NCBI GenBank assembly: GCA_030386875.1
Contig: CM059571.1
Coordinates: 26,902,355 to 26,966,354, forward strand
Direction: 5' to 3'
DNA: 64,000 bases
DNA from: Morinoia aosen
Lineage: Eukaryota > Arthropoda > Malacostraca > Amphipoda > Talitridae
Positions 12,221 to 23,650 of the stretch are shown one piece after another. The first letter of the stretch is position 1. Each line of letters begins with the position of its first letter. The notes under the pieces were generated by a model, which ran no database searches, was not told where the DNA came from, and saw only the letters and a list, made by a program, of their open reading frames with translations. Position numbers and translations under genes: made by a program.

Positions 12221-13438
12221 TTGCTGATTGAATCTGGACTCTGACCTCTAACATAGAATTTCCCCTCCAACTGACTAACGTGACTTTTATGAAAGAAATT
12301 GGCAACTAAATATTTTACTCATCACTCAAAATCCGCATGACACAACAGTTGTTTGTGTTGTACCAAATTCTGGAATTGCATACTTCTTGATATTGGTGGT
12401 GTCCCGCCTGTTGTGCCTTCGAGAGTAGGCTCGGAACTTACATGCTCTCCAGTTACTGGACAAACGGAATGTGAATGAAGCTTGCATAGAAAGTAGAAGC
12501 AAAATGTATGAAATATAAAAGAAAATCATTACTACGCTTAATTCTTCATCACGAAAAATGAAAAGGAAAATCCTCAACCGATGAAGTTACCATATGCTGG
12601 AGAAAATTTTGACCAGAATTTCAAACTGTACTTCCTGTCTGCTTGATACTAGTTTTTTTCTGATACATTTACTTCATACTTCGAAATGATCGATTTTTTG
12701 GGGGTCTCAAGCGTGAGATGGAAATAAGAACCGATGTTGAAGTGTACATCGGGAGTTAATTTTTTCTTAATTTATGAACCACTTCATAATTGTAGCAGAT
12801 TCTCTAAAATTCTCCATCACATGCCAGCTACTCTTTTTTCTTACAGTTCCTATCTAACGCACGATACATAAATAAAGTTGCGTCTCTATCGCGATTAAAC
12901 ATTATGAAGTAATTTCAAATTACTTCGTTTCAAAGAAGATACTTAAGTCTTCTAAGTTATTCGCCATAGTTTAACTGAAGATTTTGTTAATCTCTCGACA
13001 GGTTGGCATAAGAATCTCGGAGCTTATTTAGCCCACAATGCCAATGCTGTTGTCTGCGAGATGTTGTGGGATGTTCCGCGTGTGTGTCTGCACGTGTGTG
13101 TTCTCTGCTGAACCTGAATTGGTGTGTGCATGTGTGCTTGTGTGAATTAGGAGTATGCAACAGTTTAGTTTGTGTAGGAATGAATGCAAATTTGGGTTTT
13201 TTTACGTGCAGAGAATTTTGAGGAATATATGTGATTTTCATTAGAGTTTTAAAAGTTTTGTATTTTCCTACTGTTGCAGCATTAATGATAGAATTTCAAC
13301 CATTCTGAAACGCTTACAATAAATAGGTATTGAATGTATTGCCTATTTTTCAGCACAATAGGCAAAAATATATTGCCTATTGGAAATATATTGAACACAT
13401 TCTTATATATCACTTCTTACAATATACAAACTTAGAGT
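12221..13438 (+). other. Unannotated end of copy A
   Basis: No gene that I can defend. An 83-codon minus-strand frame (12326-12577) with one hydrophobic segment stays open in copy B (43407-43658), but too few differences exist to test coding. GT-rich simple sequence lies near 13075-13145, and a short stretch at 13325-13385 repeats TATTGCCTAT. Confidence 0.4.
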
Positions 13439-13891
13439 AAATTTCTCTTTCAAATGTCTAAGCATTGTTCTAAGCTTTACGGAGGCTTGTTACAATTTCA
13501 GGTATCCCTTTAGCGGAAGGGAAGGCAGATTACCTCGACCAACACGAGAGTGCCGGAAATCCTCCTTTTCTGCGCAGCTATGGCGCAGACCGGCACATGA
13601 CGCGCCGCCTGCTTCCTTGACCGGGAGGAGTCTGGCGTTCTTTGTTATGACTAATGAGTGTCCAGAAGTTGAGTACTCATTATTCTCTGAAATTGAAACC
13701 GAAACGCTTTCATTTGCGACAAAGAAGACAATGATTATTTTTGATTGCAGCAATCTACACAACACCTCTTGAAACTGATTCACATTTAATTAACAGATAT
13801 TTCCATTACGAAATGGCAATCTCCAACTGAGCATACCACGGCCACACAAACTATAGCTTGTTAGTCCGTTGTTTGACACAATAAACCTAAG
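13439..13891 (+). other. Unique DNA after copy A
   Basis: Includes a GC-richer island near 13500-13630 with a short minus-strand open frame (13490-13783) that I do not recognise. I see no domain and no partner elsewhere in the window. Confidence 0.3.
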
Positions 13892-14053
13892 TATTATTTC
13901 ATATGTAAAAACTTAAAAAATAAATCGCTAAAAATCAGGCAGTCTCAGAAGTTCTAAGCCCTTGAGATAATAATTATTTGCTCTAGCGCTTAAAAATTCT
14001 GATCCTGCCTGATTTCCAGCTATTTTCTTCTACATTTTTACATATGAAATAAT
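13892..14053. mobile_element. Foldback element (MITE-like), 162 bp
   Basis: Two arms of about 65-70 bp are imperfect inverted repeats: 13892 starts TATTATTTCATATGTAAAA and 14053 reads the same on the other strand, and both arms continue through AATCAGGCAG. The short spacer and absence of coding fit a MITE. The superfamily cannot be assigned. Confidence 0.7.
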
Positions 14054-14607
14054 ATTAATGATTATTGTGACTTTCGACATCAAACTCACATTCATACTCA
14101 ATATCATGCCTACTTGACAAGAAATAGAAAAAAGCGAGCACTCTCTCAATTATTACTCTTGAGTAGATCTTAAAACATTATTTTTTCGATGGAACCAAGT
14201 CCTGAAACTCGATACCTCTCGACCTTAGCAATGACTCCACCTACTTGGCGTCCAAATGCAAGCTAAAATCTAACATGCTTTCCACTTACTAGCCAAACTA
14301 AGTATGAATGAAGCTAATATAAATAACATAAGCGCGTCCAACTCGTAAGAAATGACATCACGGTGATCAAGCATCATTTCTGGATTCATTTTACGTGTCC
14401 GATGTATTTTGTTCTCAGAAAAAAAAGGTCTAGGCTCAGATGGCAGTATGTTAAGCTAGTTCATAGAAAATGGAGCCTACCCACTCTGTTTTTACATTTA
14501 CGTTTGGTACTGCAAATTTGAAGAAACACTCATAGATGCAGCCGAGCCCACAAATTGGTTTTACGTTTCTTAATCCTTTTTTTGCTTACATTTCTTGTAC
14601 TGTTCGG

Positions 14608-14830
14608 TCACTGTGGCTTTGAGCGCGCACCTTGCGAAAGAAAGATCGCAGGTTCGATACCTATGGCCGCATCACCTGTCCGGTGTTTCTTCCCATTAGT
14701 GAAAGGAGGAACTTGACCATCATTCCATACCGGACCCAGGTGCATACTACAGGAGCGGACTCTACCGGCGGATCCTGCCATTGCGCTGAAGCGTTTGTGA
14801 AGAGGGATTTTGATATTCAATGTTCTACAT
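14608..14830 (+). mobile_element. Possible tRNA-derived SINE
   Basis: A pol III-type B box GGTTCGATACC lies at 14651-14661. A plausible A box (TGGCTTTGAGCG) lies at 14613-14624, and a GC-richer body extends to about 14790. The T stem does not pair well, so it is not an intact tRNA. Only one copy is in the window, so repeat status is inferred. Confidence 0.4.
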
Positions 14831-15168
14831 AATTTAATTTCCAGGAATTCCTTTTCTTTGAAGCAGTTTTACTATGAAGGTAAACACAGAAAAGAACTTT
14901 CGGAGCATTTTAATAAAGGCGTTGCAAGCCTCAGGTCATCATTAGTTTTAATCTAGAAAAAATATATCGGAAATAGTTAACATTTACAAAGATGTTTCGC
15001 GAGCATTCAAATTCAGGTCTAAATGAAATATTGTAGTCAAATAAAACACGAAATACATCACGCTTTTAGCACCCCCACAGCACAGTTATATATGTGCGAG
15101 CTAAAGCGGGTAAATTACACAAAAATTCAACCAAAATACACCAACGTCAGAGGATGCATTGGTAAGAA

Positions 15169-15240
15169 GCACCGTCCTGCATCCACCAGACCGAAACGAT
15201 TACCAGACCTGCTTTCACATCAAAACAATTCATTATATTA
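15169..15240 (-). pseudogene. Short fragment of a mariner-type transposase
   Basis: Minus-strand translation of 15169-15216 gives V-K-A-G-L-V-I-V-S-V-W-W-M-Q-D-G, matching the start of the larger fragment at 22756-23124. It holds one catalytic-type Asp (QDG) and then loses the frame. Surroundings (15250-16480) show no gene. Confidence 0.6.
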
Positions 15241-15249
15241 TCAAAGTTC

Positions 15250-16484
15250 GAAGTGCTAACCAAATCCAATCTGGACAGAAAGATAAGTTTACAAAATGTT
15301 ACCTGCAATTCAAATCATTCACATCATTGATAGTAATCTGCGTTAAGTTGAACGTGAAGAATATTATTGAATTTTTTGCGGAGGATTTGTAAAGGGGAAG
15401 GACTCAACATTGCTTTAAAGGATTATTTCAATTTTTATATGTACAGTAACTAAAATGCGTGCAGCTTACAAGAATTTGAAGAATTTCCCAAAATATAAAA
15501 TTGATTGCTATATTGAGGATTTGCTGGCACGGGCTACCCAGCGCCGTCTGGTGTCGGCACGGGAAGGCGCTCCTGACGAGCGGTGACTTCTACCGGCACA
15601 CCGGACGCCTCTCATGAAAGCTGCTCTCATTACATGGTGTGCATTATTGAGTAATGCTAGAAGATTTATTGCATGAACTGGAAAAATCAGGATGAATAAT
15701 AACAATCATTCAAATAGTTTTGAAGTATCTGTCAATTTTGTAGCACACAGCGTAGATACGTGACTAACAAATTAGGCACAAAGTACATTTATGACCTAAT
15801 GGAAGATTTCAGAGTGACAATATTTGCTACGTACGCAAACGAGTTAAAAATTTGATGCAATGAACAATGGGAAAGTACGTGGAACCTGGAATGAGGTCTC
15901 TAAAATTTCTTGATGTACGTCCTCGTGCTATTAGAGCCGCTATAATATTTTGATAGACTTCAAATCATCTTGACGAAATTTATGCTCAATTTATCGAAAT
16001 TACTGAACTTTAATTCCGGAGCAGTAGTGTCTAAGTTGATTTTTTGCAACTAACTTCCTTAAACAATTTATTGGTTCATTTTCACAGTTGTATCAAGAAT
16101 TTAAAATGCTCACGTTCTTTGGTATTTAAAGCGATTTGCTTCCAACTTGTTCCATAACCACGCTTCAGAATGAAAAACTGTTTCTTGTTTGTAGATAACT
16201 CGATTCAGTTCCCTTTTACCATGTTTCACCTCGGTAATTATGCTCGGTTTTGCATTAATGCGACCTCAAAATCTGCTCGGAAACGCCATCATTATTTTTC
16301 AAATTGTTTGGTTTTAAACTACAGTATTAATTTCATCGTTTCTCCTGAGGCATCAAGTTTAAAAATCATTTAGAAAAGATTGTGATTTTAGTTTCCATCG
16401 ATGGCTTACTTGGCTTATCGTTTTTTACCGTGAACTGTTACAATGACGCCACTTAGACCATGCGTGAAGATTTTATCTGGTGAC
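15250..16484 (+). other. AT-rich unique DNA
   Basis: A small GC-rich patch lies at 15528-15620. Otherwise I see no domain, repeat partner or structural RNA in this stretch. Confidence 0.3.
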
Positions 16485-16521
16485 TAAGGCCCTCCGCACA
16501 CGGGGCTACTCAAAAGAAACT
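16485..16521 (+). repeat. Terminal-inverted-repeat-like module, left
   Basis: TAAGGCCCTCCGCACACGGG and the following bases to 16521 are the reverse complement, with few mismatches, of 21555-21591. A more diverged plus-strand version starts at 20457. The module looks like the terminus of a DNA transposon. Confidence 0.65.
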
Positions 16522-16884
16522 GATCACAGACGCAAATCACAAACCAGTTCGCATTAACAGCGTCCATGTTTTTGGGATTTCTGAAGAAACTGGGATTTTT
16601 GCTGCTATAAGAAGTGTAAAAGGTCAGGTACATCCGGTGAAAAAATGAGACTCGTACGTTCACTCGTTCGCCCGCTACGGGGGTTTGAAGAATGAGGGGG
16701 AGGGGAGGCGGAAGAGGTATGTTATCATGTTACACCTCCCCCTTGGCACTTTCTTCGCGGCTTGACGTTGCTATGTCATCTCCTATGTCTCTCTATTACT
16801 CCAGAATGATTTCAGGGGTCTAACCTGAACCAAAAATTGAAAAAAAATTAAATTACAACTGTTTATGTTTCTTTGTGTTTAGTC

Positions 16885-17028
16885 AGTTACCGTTCATCTA
16901 ACGTGGGACAAAAAGCTCTCTCAGTTTCTGGAGCTTTTTTATGGAACAAGCTTCCCCAGCATATCAAAAACTCTAAAACTGTAAAAGAATTTAGAGTAAA
17001 TGTGTCACGTCATTTTGCATCTCTATAG
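16885..17028 (+). pseudogene. C-terminus of a non-LTR retrotransposon ORF2
   Basis: 47 codons ending at TAG 17026-17028 contain G-A-F-L-W-N-K-L-P and a following K-T-V-K-E-F. This is the characteristic C-terminal signature of CR1/L2/Jockey-type LINE polymerases. The rest of the ORF is absent, so this is the 3' end of a 5'-truncated copy. The ~0.65-kb tandem repeats that follow may belong to its 3' region. Confidence 0.75.
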
Positions 17029-17029
17029 A

Positions 17030-19100
17030 CCTGCAGCATTTCGGTGTGAATTTCCCATTTACCAGAAATTTTAATTTTCCTGAAATTTCTGTTAGAAAAT
17101 TAGAAACTATTTCATTTTACGTTTGCTAAGCCATTCGTGCATTCATCTTAACTATTTCTGTCGACAATAATGAGCACCCCAGCCGTGAGTTCAATACAGC
17201 AGAATGAACGTTTTTTCCATAATTAGGAGTATTTCCTCATCTTTATTTTGTTATTTTTTCTTCTCTGTGTTAATATTTAACATCCGTATGGAAAACATAC
17301 TCTGAAATACATTTTGTGTGTACGCCAATATACAGGTTTATAAATGTGAGGATTGTGCAAAGTTTATAATGAATTAAATTTTGGCTAACGTTGTCTCGTT
17401 ATTTCAAAATCATTCTCGAAGATGTTTTCAATCGATTTCGGCTGAGCTGGGGGGAGGGGTTAATTTAAGCATTTTCATTTAGTCTTTTAATATTTTTCCG
17501 TGCGTTCAGTGCACACCAGCACTAAACTTTAAAATCGAAAAAAACTGTTAATTTCTGTTATAAAAATTATCACTTTGGACCATTGCTTAATCTACCTATA
17601 TGTGCCAAATTTTGTAAATATTCTCCACTCAAATGTGATATCCGGCCACAATGTTACTCCATTTTATCCCATGTACACATGTCTGTATAATGCTGAAGAG
17701 TTGTGTTGTTTCTTGACTGTAACCTGAGTTTTCTTAAAAATTTCTATGAAGTAACTAAAAACCAGTTCATTTTACGTTTTCCGAAGTCTTCTTTTCCTTT
17801 TAGTTATTTTTTTTTTCGAATAATTTCTTAGGATTACAATGAGCTCAACTGTCATTATCGGTGTAATAGATGGTAGGTTGTTTCTATCCTCTTATTTTAT
17901 ATTTGTATTTTTTTCTTATATTTCATTCTCAATTAGTACATATATTAATATGTGTGTGTACGTATATAGGTATATATATATCTACATAAATAGATATACA
18001 TGTTTCTAATTCATTTCTTTACACAAAAACCATCCGGTTAATAAATTTTATTGCACTAGCGAAATGATTCAAAAATAGATCTCCCACTTACACCAGAGGA
18101 CGTCTCTGTGAATCGGATTAATGACAAATACAATTAATGAAATTAATCGTAATTTGAGCGTATGAATCGTGGTAAAATTATCTTTCTGTCCGTATGTTGT
18201 ACAAGCAAATTTTGATGTTGAGTATATGTTTGTTTGCGCATTTCTGCCAAAATTTTGTAGATATTTGTCAATCATGAGTGGTAACTGGCCTACACTGTAT
18301 CTCCATTTTATCCCATGTACCCATGTCCGCATGATGTTGCAGAGAATATCGAGAAGATATGATATATGATATGATATATTGAAGATATATGTTTTTTTTT
18401 TTGTTGTTGTTCCTCAGCGGTAACTTGAGTTTTCTTAAAATTTCCTTTAGGAAATTAAAAAACCATTCCATTTATACGTTTTTCGAAGTCCTTTTCTATT
18501 CCTTATCTTTCCTCAGGTTATTTCTTACGATTCATCAGAGCTTGGGCTGTCATTTTAAATATTGAAAGAGTAAGATTATTTTTCATGTCTATTAGCATTT
18601 TTCTTATATTCGTTTTCAATACGTATATATATGAATATGTGTGTTGGTGTGTGCGTGAGTATGTACGTGTGCGCACGTAAACATAAATGTTTATGTATCA
18701 GTGTAAACATGCACACGTTTCGCACACATATATGCGCACATGTACATATATCGTTTTCTATTTCTACTTTTTGCATAAAAAGCAAAACCTCAAGACACAT
18801 TACATTTTACCTAAAGCTCTGCGATCAGTTAACACTGCACCAAATTTCAGAAATAAACAAATTGATTGCGCTTGCTTTATGATTTATAAATCGATCTATC
18901 ACGACCCCGAAGGGCATTTCTGTGAACAGAAGAAATTAAAAAGTATAAACAGACAAAGGAAATAAAGCACTCGTGCAAAAATTATCTCTATATTTGTATG
19001 CCGAACAAGCCATGCATTTCAATTTTGAGTGTAAGTTTGTTTACGCATTCCTAGATGTGCGTGCTGTGTTGCGCGATGTTCTTTAAAAATTATTTCGAGA
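17030..19100 (+). repeat. Diverged tandem repeats, period ~0.65 kb
   Basis: Three to four units are visible from shared words: CCATTTTATCCCATGTAC at about 17658 and 18302; TGAGTTTTCTTAAAA at about 17726 and 18427; GTTTGTTTGCGCATT near 18228 and GTTTGTTTACGCATT near 19029; GT-rich tracts near 17950 and 18640. The last unit runs into the 18820-19876 repeat. No open frame is shared among units. Confidence 0.7.
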
Positions 19101-19876
19101 CTATCTTTTTCTCAATACTTGATTGTCATTTACGGTGTTGTTTCAATCTAGTACGGTGTAGCGTTTTTTTTGTATTTTTCCTACTTCGATGATCTTATAA
19201 ATAATTCGAAAAATACTAAAGAATTCTTCGAAACTGCCAAGTTCTTAGTTGAAATTATCGAAGTAGGAAAAAGGCAAGAAGCGCTGTACCGGAATCTCTT
19301 GGAATATAAAATATCCAAGAGATAATATTTCTCATTTCTCATTCAACTACCCTTGACAGAGTTAAACTATTAGCACGACCCGTATGGTTTGTCTATTAGT
19401 ACGCCTCGTATATTTTTTCTATTAATATGCCTCGTATGGTCTATCTATCTGTACACCTATGATAGTATTGTCTAATATTACATCTCGTATAGTTTGTCTA
19501 TTATTATGCCTCGTACGGCTTATCTATTTGTACAGCTCGTATGGTTTGTCAATTAGTATTCCTCGCATGGAACTTTGTTAGACTATTAGCCCACCACGTG
19601 TGGTTTGTCTATTATAGTACGCCTCGTATATTATGTCTATTAATATGCCTCGTATGGTCTATCTATTTGTACACCTCTGATAGTTTATCTATTAGCACAC
19701 CTCATATAGTTCGTCGATTATTATGCCTCGTATGGCTTATCTATTTTTACACCTCGGATGGTTTGTCAATTAATACTCCTCGTATGGATCTTTTGTTTTA
19801 GGACGTCTTATATTAAGGAACTTTTAAAAGCCAATATGTTGGCATATGTATCTCATGTGACAACTTGGAAATAAAC
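18820..19876 (+). repeat. Interspersed repeat with internal 26-bp minisatellite (plus copy)
   Basis: Begins near TGCGATCAGTTAACAC (18820) and ends near CAACTTGGAAATAA. An inverted, shorter copy occupies 60108-60831. Internal units of about 26 bp (TTTGTCTATTAGTACACC plus TCGTATGG) fill 19375-19800, followed by the word GACGTCTTATATTAAG (19802). No protein is recognisable. Confidence 0.8.
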
Positions 19877-19928
19877 GGTTTTGTTTGTTTGTTGTTTTGT
19901 TTTGCTTACAATGTGAACAATGGATTTT

Positions 19929-20272
19929 GGGGTTTCAAAATGCTTCTTTTCCTACAGTTTTTGAGGTACAGTGATGATTCTGGTATGATCACTTTATCTC
20001 AAAAACGGAAACGGAACGGATGCGGAGAGACGGGGACATTCCAAATCGCTAGATGGTTTTTCACAATAAATTTATGTTCAAAAGTTATAACGTCATAAAT
20101 CCGAACTTTTTCGATGACAGAGTTTGTTTATGAATTTTTCATTTTTAAACTGGAAAACTGGAGAAAACTATTTAGCGATTTGGAATTTCCACGTCTTTCC
20201 GCATCCAATGATACCAAAATCATCACTGTATCTCAAAAACTGTCGGACAAGAAGCATTTTGAAACACCCCCC
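19929..20272. mobile_element. Foldback element, ~344 bp
   Basis: Long imperfect inverted repeats: the left arm begins GGGGTTTCAAAATGCTTCTT near 19929 and the right arm reads the same inwards from 20272. Both continue through ACAGTTTTTGAG, then GGATGCGGA, then ATTCCAAATCGCTA. Arms are about 110-140 bp; the left arm has about 30 extra bases. Non-coding, consistent with a MITE. Confidence 0.8.
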
Positions 20273-20456
20273 TTAAAATGTCATTTTCTTTGATTTCCCA
20301 TTTTCTCTTCAGGAAAATCGCACATTTTACACGAAGATAATCGATTTACAATTGCATTTCCTATCAGTATACCAAATTTCATTGCTCTAGGTTCAATAAT
20401 AAAGAAAAAGGTCCGTATGGGGGACGTTGTCCTTCAGTCACTTCCTGTGTAATTGA

Positions 20457-21591
20457 TAAGGACGCCGTACACGAAGCTACTGCTTACTAACTCGTTAGTA
20501 ATGAGCTAGAAACCAGTTGCTGAGTGACTCGCATGTCCAGTCACTTTTGATGTGAGTCTGTCAGTTTTTTGGTAACTCTTCTATTGTATGAACGTTCTAC
20601 AAAATGAATGAACAAACACTTAACAGAAAAATGGTCAAGGAATTGTAAAAATACACGTTTTTTAAACTATCTGGTTATTCCAGGATAGATGAAACAGAAA
20701 TTTGATGAAGTGAAGTTGGAAAAGCCCTAAATATTAAGGGCAATGGATTTTTATAGGGAACAATACTTATTAAAATTTATTTAATTTCCTTCAAATTTCA
20801 TTGAATAATGTACAGGGTGTCGTGTAATTCGATGTACAGATTTTAACCGTGTACAGAAAAACGTTAAAAAAAACGATTTTCACGAGTGACATAAACCTGA
20901 CTATTTCATCTTTTTTGAGCAATAACCAACTGAAATAATTTTAGATTCTTCTTCTGGTATTCTCCAGCGCACGCTAGATGCAGATAGATTTTACTCAATG
21001 GCTGCATTGTATGCCAATTCTTACAGGAAGCCTTCTGTATAAAAAAAATAAGTTCTTAGGTTTTTGTGGCTCATGAAACTCGTTTTATTTTACGTTTTTC
21101 TGTATATGGTTAAAATGTGTGTATCGAATAACACAGCACAATGTGTGTATCTGTATAAAATAATTTATGTATTTGATATACTATTTAGGTGGTATATATA
21201 AATGAATTTTGCATAGGAATACAACAAAAATCTATTTTTTATGCATATTTTTTAATAGAGTATCCTCATGTTGTAATTCTTTTGCAGCAACGAATAGTCG
21301 GCGGTTGAAATTTTTCTCTATGTATTGATGAATCAAACATTGTCTTCGTTTTCTATTTCTTCTCAGACGATAACAGAAATATCACATATCTTCGTCACTT
21401 GAATCGCTATCCACAATGGTGCTGAATGATTGCATTATGCGGTCCTACTTCGACGAAAACCCTGAGGAGACTACGGATTTTGTTAGCCTCGTGTGTGGAA
21501 CCTCATCACTAATGAGTTAGTAACTGGTTAGTAACGTCAATCACAAACCAGTTTAGTTTCTTTAGAGTAGCCCCGTCTTCGGAGGGCCTTA
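20457..21591. mobile_element. Probable non-autonomous DNA transposon bounded by the TIR-like module
   Basis: The left end TAAGGACGCCGTACACGAAG (20457) and the right end (21591 inwards, reverse strand: TAAGGCCCTCCGAAGACGGG) are related. Both are followed inwards by ACTAACT and ACCAGTT motifs. The interior has no transposase and contains a separate foldback element at 20812-21150. Confidence 0.5.
20812..21150. mobile_element. Foldback element, ~340 bp, nested
   Basis: The left arm (GTGTAATTCGATGTACAGAT and on, through CAGAAAAACGT) is an imperfect inverted repeat of 21055-21150. Arms are about 95 bp around a 150-bp non-coding centre. It sits inside 20457-21591. Confidence 0.7.
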
Positions 21592-22190
21592 AGGACTTCT
21601 TTCTACAGTCCGTGATTCCTGTGACCACTTTGTACAAAATTCTTCTGTGGTGCATAATAGCTTCAAAATTTTTTGCTGCCTCACAATGATGCCTATATTT
21701 ACAATGAATCCAACGGGGCAGAAAGGAACATTCAACATTTAGCAGTAGTGACATTCCACACGTTTGAATCAAGCAACGAAGTTTTACGATCTGTCTAATT
21801 TTTTATTGGTCTCTTCATTCGGGCATTTAGTTGCGTTTTAGAACGGAGTTTAATTCATGAGAAACGTGTGAAGTAACAGATCACAACTGAAAACCAGCTC
21901 GGTAACTCGTGGCTTCTAAAATATTCTGGACAAAAAATATTTACAAGCTGGTAAATTGAACCATAATGAAAATATTAGAAAATCCCCAAATACGTTTTTT
22001 ATTGGGCAATTTAGGATAAAGTTGATTTATTTGTATGAGACACTCAAACATTTTTGCTTACAAAAGTTCATTGACGTAACAAATGTATGTTACCATGATG
22101 ATCTGATTGTGTTTTTTCAGTACAGGATGTTTTACAAAATACAGGATGTTTTGAATGGTAATAATTTTCTAACAAATCATTCAACTTTAA
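21592..22190 (+). other. AT-rich DNA
   Basis: No gene supported. A 19-bp tandem duplication containing TACAGGATGTTTT lies at about 22122-22155. Confidence 0.3.
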
Positions 22191-22199
22191 TTTTTCGCT

Positions 22200-22750
22200 T
22201 CTTGGTTGTTTTTTTAAAAAATTTTCAGGTTTAAGAACAAGACAATTTATTTGTAGCACAAAACTCTAGTTATAGCTTTGATAGTTTTGATATAAGCTTT
22301 CATTGCTTAGAAAGTGCTGTGGTTTACAGAATACACATCGAAACCAATAATCGCAAATTGTTCTACTACTAAATGAATTCACTCGTTGTCGTGAATACCA
22401 AGAAAAATATTAAGTATCATTTGGATGCGAATGTAATTATTTGAATTTCAATGCCAAAAACTTTATTAAATCCTCACAATATAAATTATATGTTGTGCAG
22501 TACATAAAAAATATTTAAATGGCAATTCAAGACAAGTGATTTTTAACACAAAACTCGTGTTGTAGCTGCTTTGTACGTGAGATGATATCTTAATACATAT
22601 TTTGGAAAAATAACAGCAAATGATGCTGAAACCAATAGAATCAATATGTTATCATCAAAACAAACAAAAACATTAAGTTAAATGTGGATAAGTAAGTAAT
22701 TATTTAAATTTCAATGACAAAATCTCGATTAAATCCTTAGAATAGAGGTG
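22200..22750 (-). repeat. Diverged tandem duplication, period ~265 bp
   Basis: GTAATTATTTGAATTTCAAT near 22432 recurs as GTAATTATTTAAATTTCAAT near 22697. ACACAAAACTC near 22258 recurs near 22539. The pair abuts the 3' side of the minus-strand transposase fragment and may be its element's 3' region. Confidence 0.6.
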
Positions 22751-22755
22751 AAACA

Positions 22756-23124
22756 CTATCTACTTCCATTTAGGTGACAAGTTTTCCCTACGTATTCTCG
22801 AATTGTTTCATTTATCTCTTTCACTGCGCGCCTTATTATCGGCGGCTTTTGGCTGAAGGTATTGAACTCTGTCGTAACCTTTTCTCTTAAATCATTTGCA
22901 TTTAGCATCAGAGTTATGTAGCCTTTATTGTTCAGATGTCCCCACAGAAAGAAGTGCCATGGAGTGAGGTCTGGGGACCTAGGCGGCCAATCCCGGCCAT
23001 GTCCTACGCTCACGACGCGGTTCTGAAACGCTCTTTGCAAATATTCGCGTGCTAAAATATGTCGATGGCAAGGTGGACCATCCTGCATCCACCGGACCAA
23101 AACGATTACCAGACCTGCATTCAC
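22756..23124 (-). pseudogene. Tc1/mariner-superfamily transposase, C-terminal fragment
   Basis: 122 codons carry the motifs W-M-Q-D-G and W-P-P-R-S-P-D-L-T-P-W-H-F-F-L-W-G. These are typical of the catalytic C-terminal half of IS630/Tc1/mariner-type DDE/D transposases, which cut and paste DNA in the nucleus. The N-terminal DNA-binding region and first catalytic Asp are missing. In the family I expect Asp where this copy has His (T-P-W-H-F-F), so it would probably be inactive even if complete. A shorter relative lies at 15169-15240. Confidence 0.75.
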
Positions 23125-23650
23125 ATTAAAACAATTAGTTATATAATAGGTGGGCGATTATTTATTTAGCAAATAAAATGGGTTCGCATATACTTAGGGT
23201 GAACAAAAAAGGTCGTTTCAGTATAGATATTGCTTTCAGCATGCAAGTTAGCGGTATTAATATATTTGAGACGGAACGTGAGCTTGGCTAGCAACCACCT
23301 CACTGCCCAGGCCCGCCGCTCGCCGCTCCTTCCTCGAGTCTCATAGTTGAAAATAAAGAATGATAATTAATATACAGGCACCTGATCTTTATTTTACTGT
23401 ACAGAGAATTGAAGTCATTGGTAATAACTTGCTTAAAGAGCCACCATCAAGCATGCGTCCCATCAATATATTTCTCAGTGAATGAAAAATAATGGTTCGA
23501 CTACTAGAGAAATCTTCATGATACCAATGGAAGGGATTCGGAAAATTTAGGGTTATGGCAAGTCCGGCAAGTTTCCTCATCTCAAGGCAGAACACCTCGA
23601 GAAGTAGACCCCAGGTAGTGGATTTACGTCCGCCTGTCCCATGTCTGGTA
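23125..23650 (+). other. Unannotated spacer
   Basis: No gene supported. A GC-richer segment (23275-23345) resembles nothing I recognise. Confidence 0.3.

Larger units (their letters stand above)
1..13438 (+). repeat. Segmental duplication, copy A (cut by the left window edge)
   Basis: Direct duplicate of 25196-44518. Landmarks appear in the same order: minisatellite, RING gene, 80-bp triple repeat, 14-bp minisatellite. In a hand-aligned stretch of about 120 bases near 8101 (partner near 39113) I counted five substitutions, so roughly 96% identity there. Homology ends abruptly after the shared word CTTAGAGT (13431-13438 and 44511-44518). The left limit is unknown because the match is already under way at base 1. 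Confidence 0.95.

Noticed and set aside
18576..18965. His/Cys/Thr-rich small frames on both strands
   Set aside because: They are translations of GT/AC-rich simple sequence and the interspersed repeat. They overlap each other on opposite strands and have no domain.
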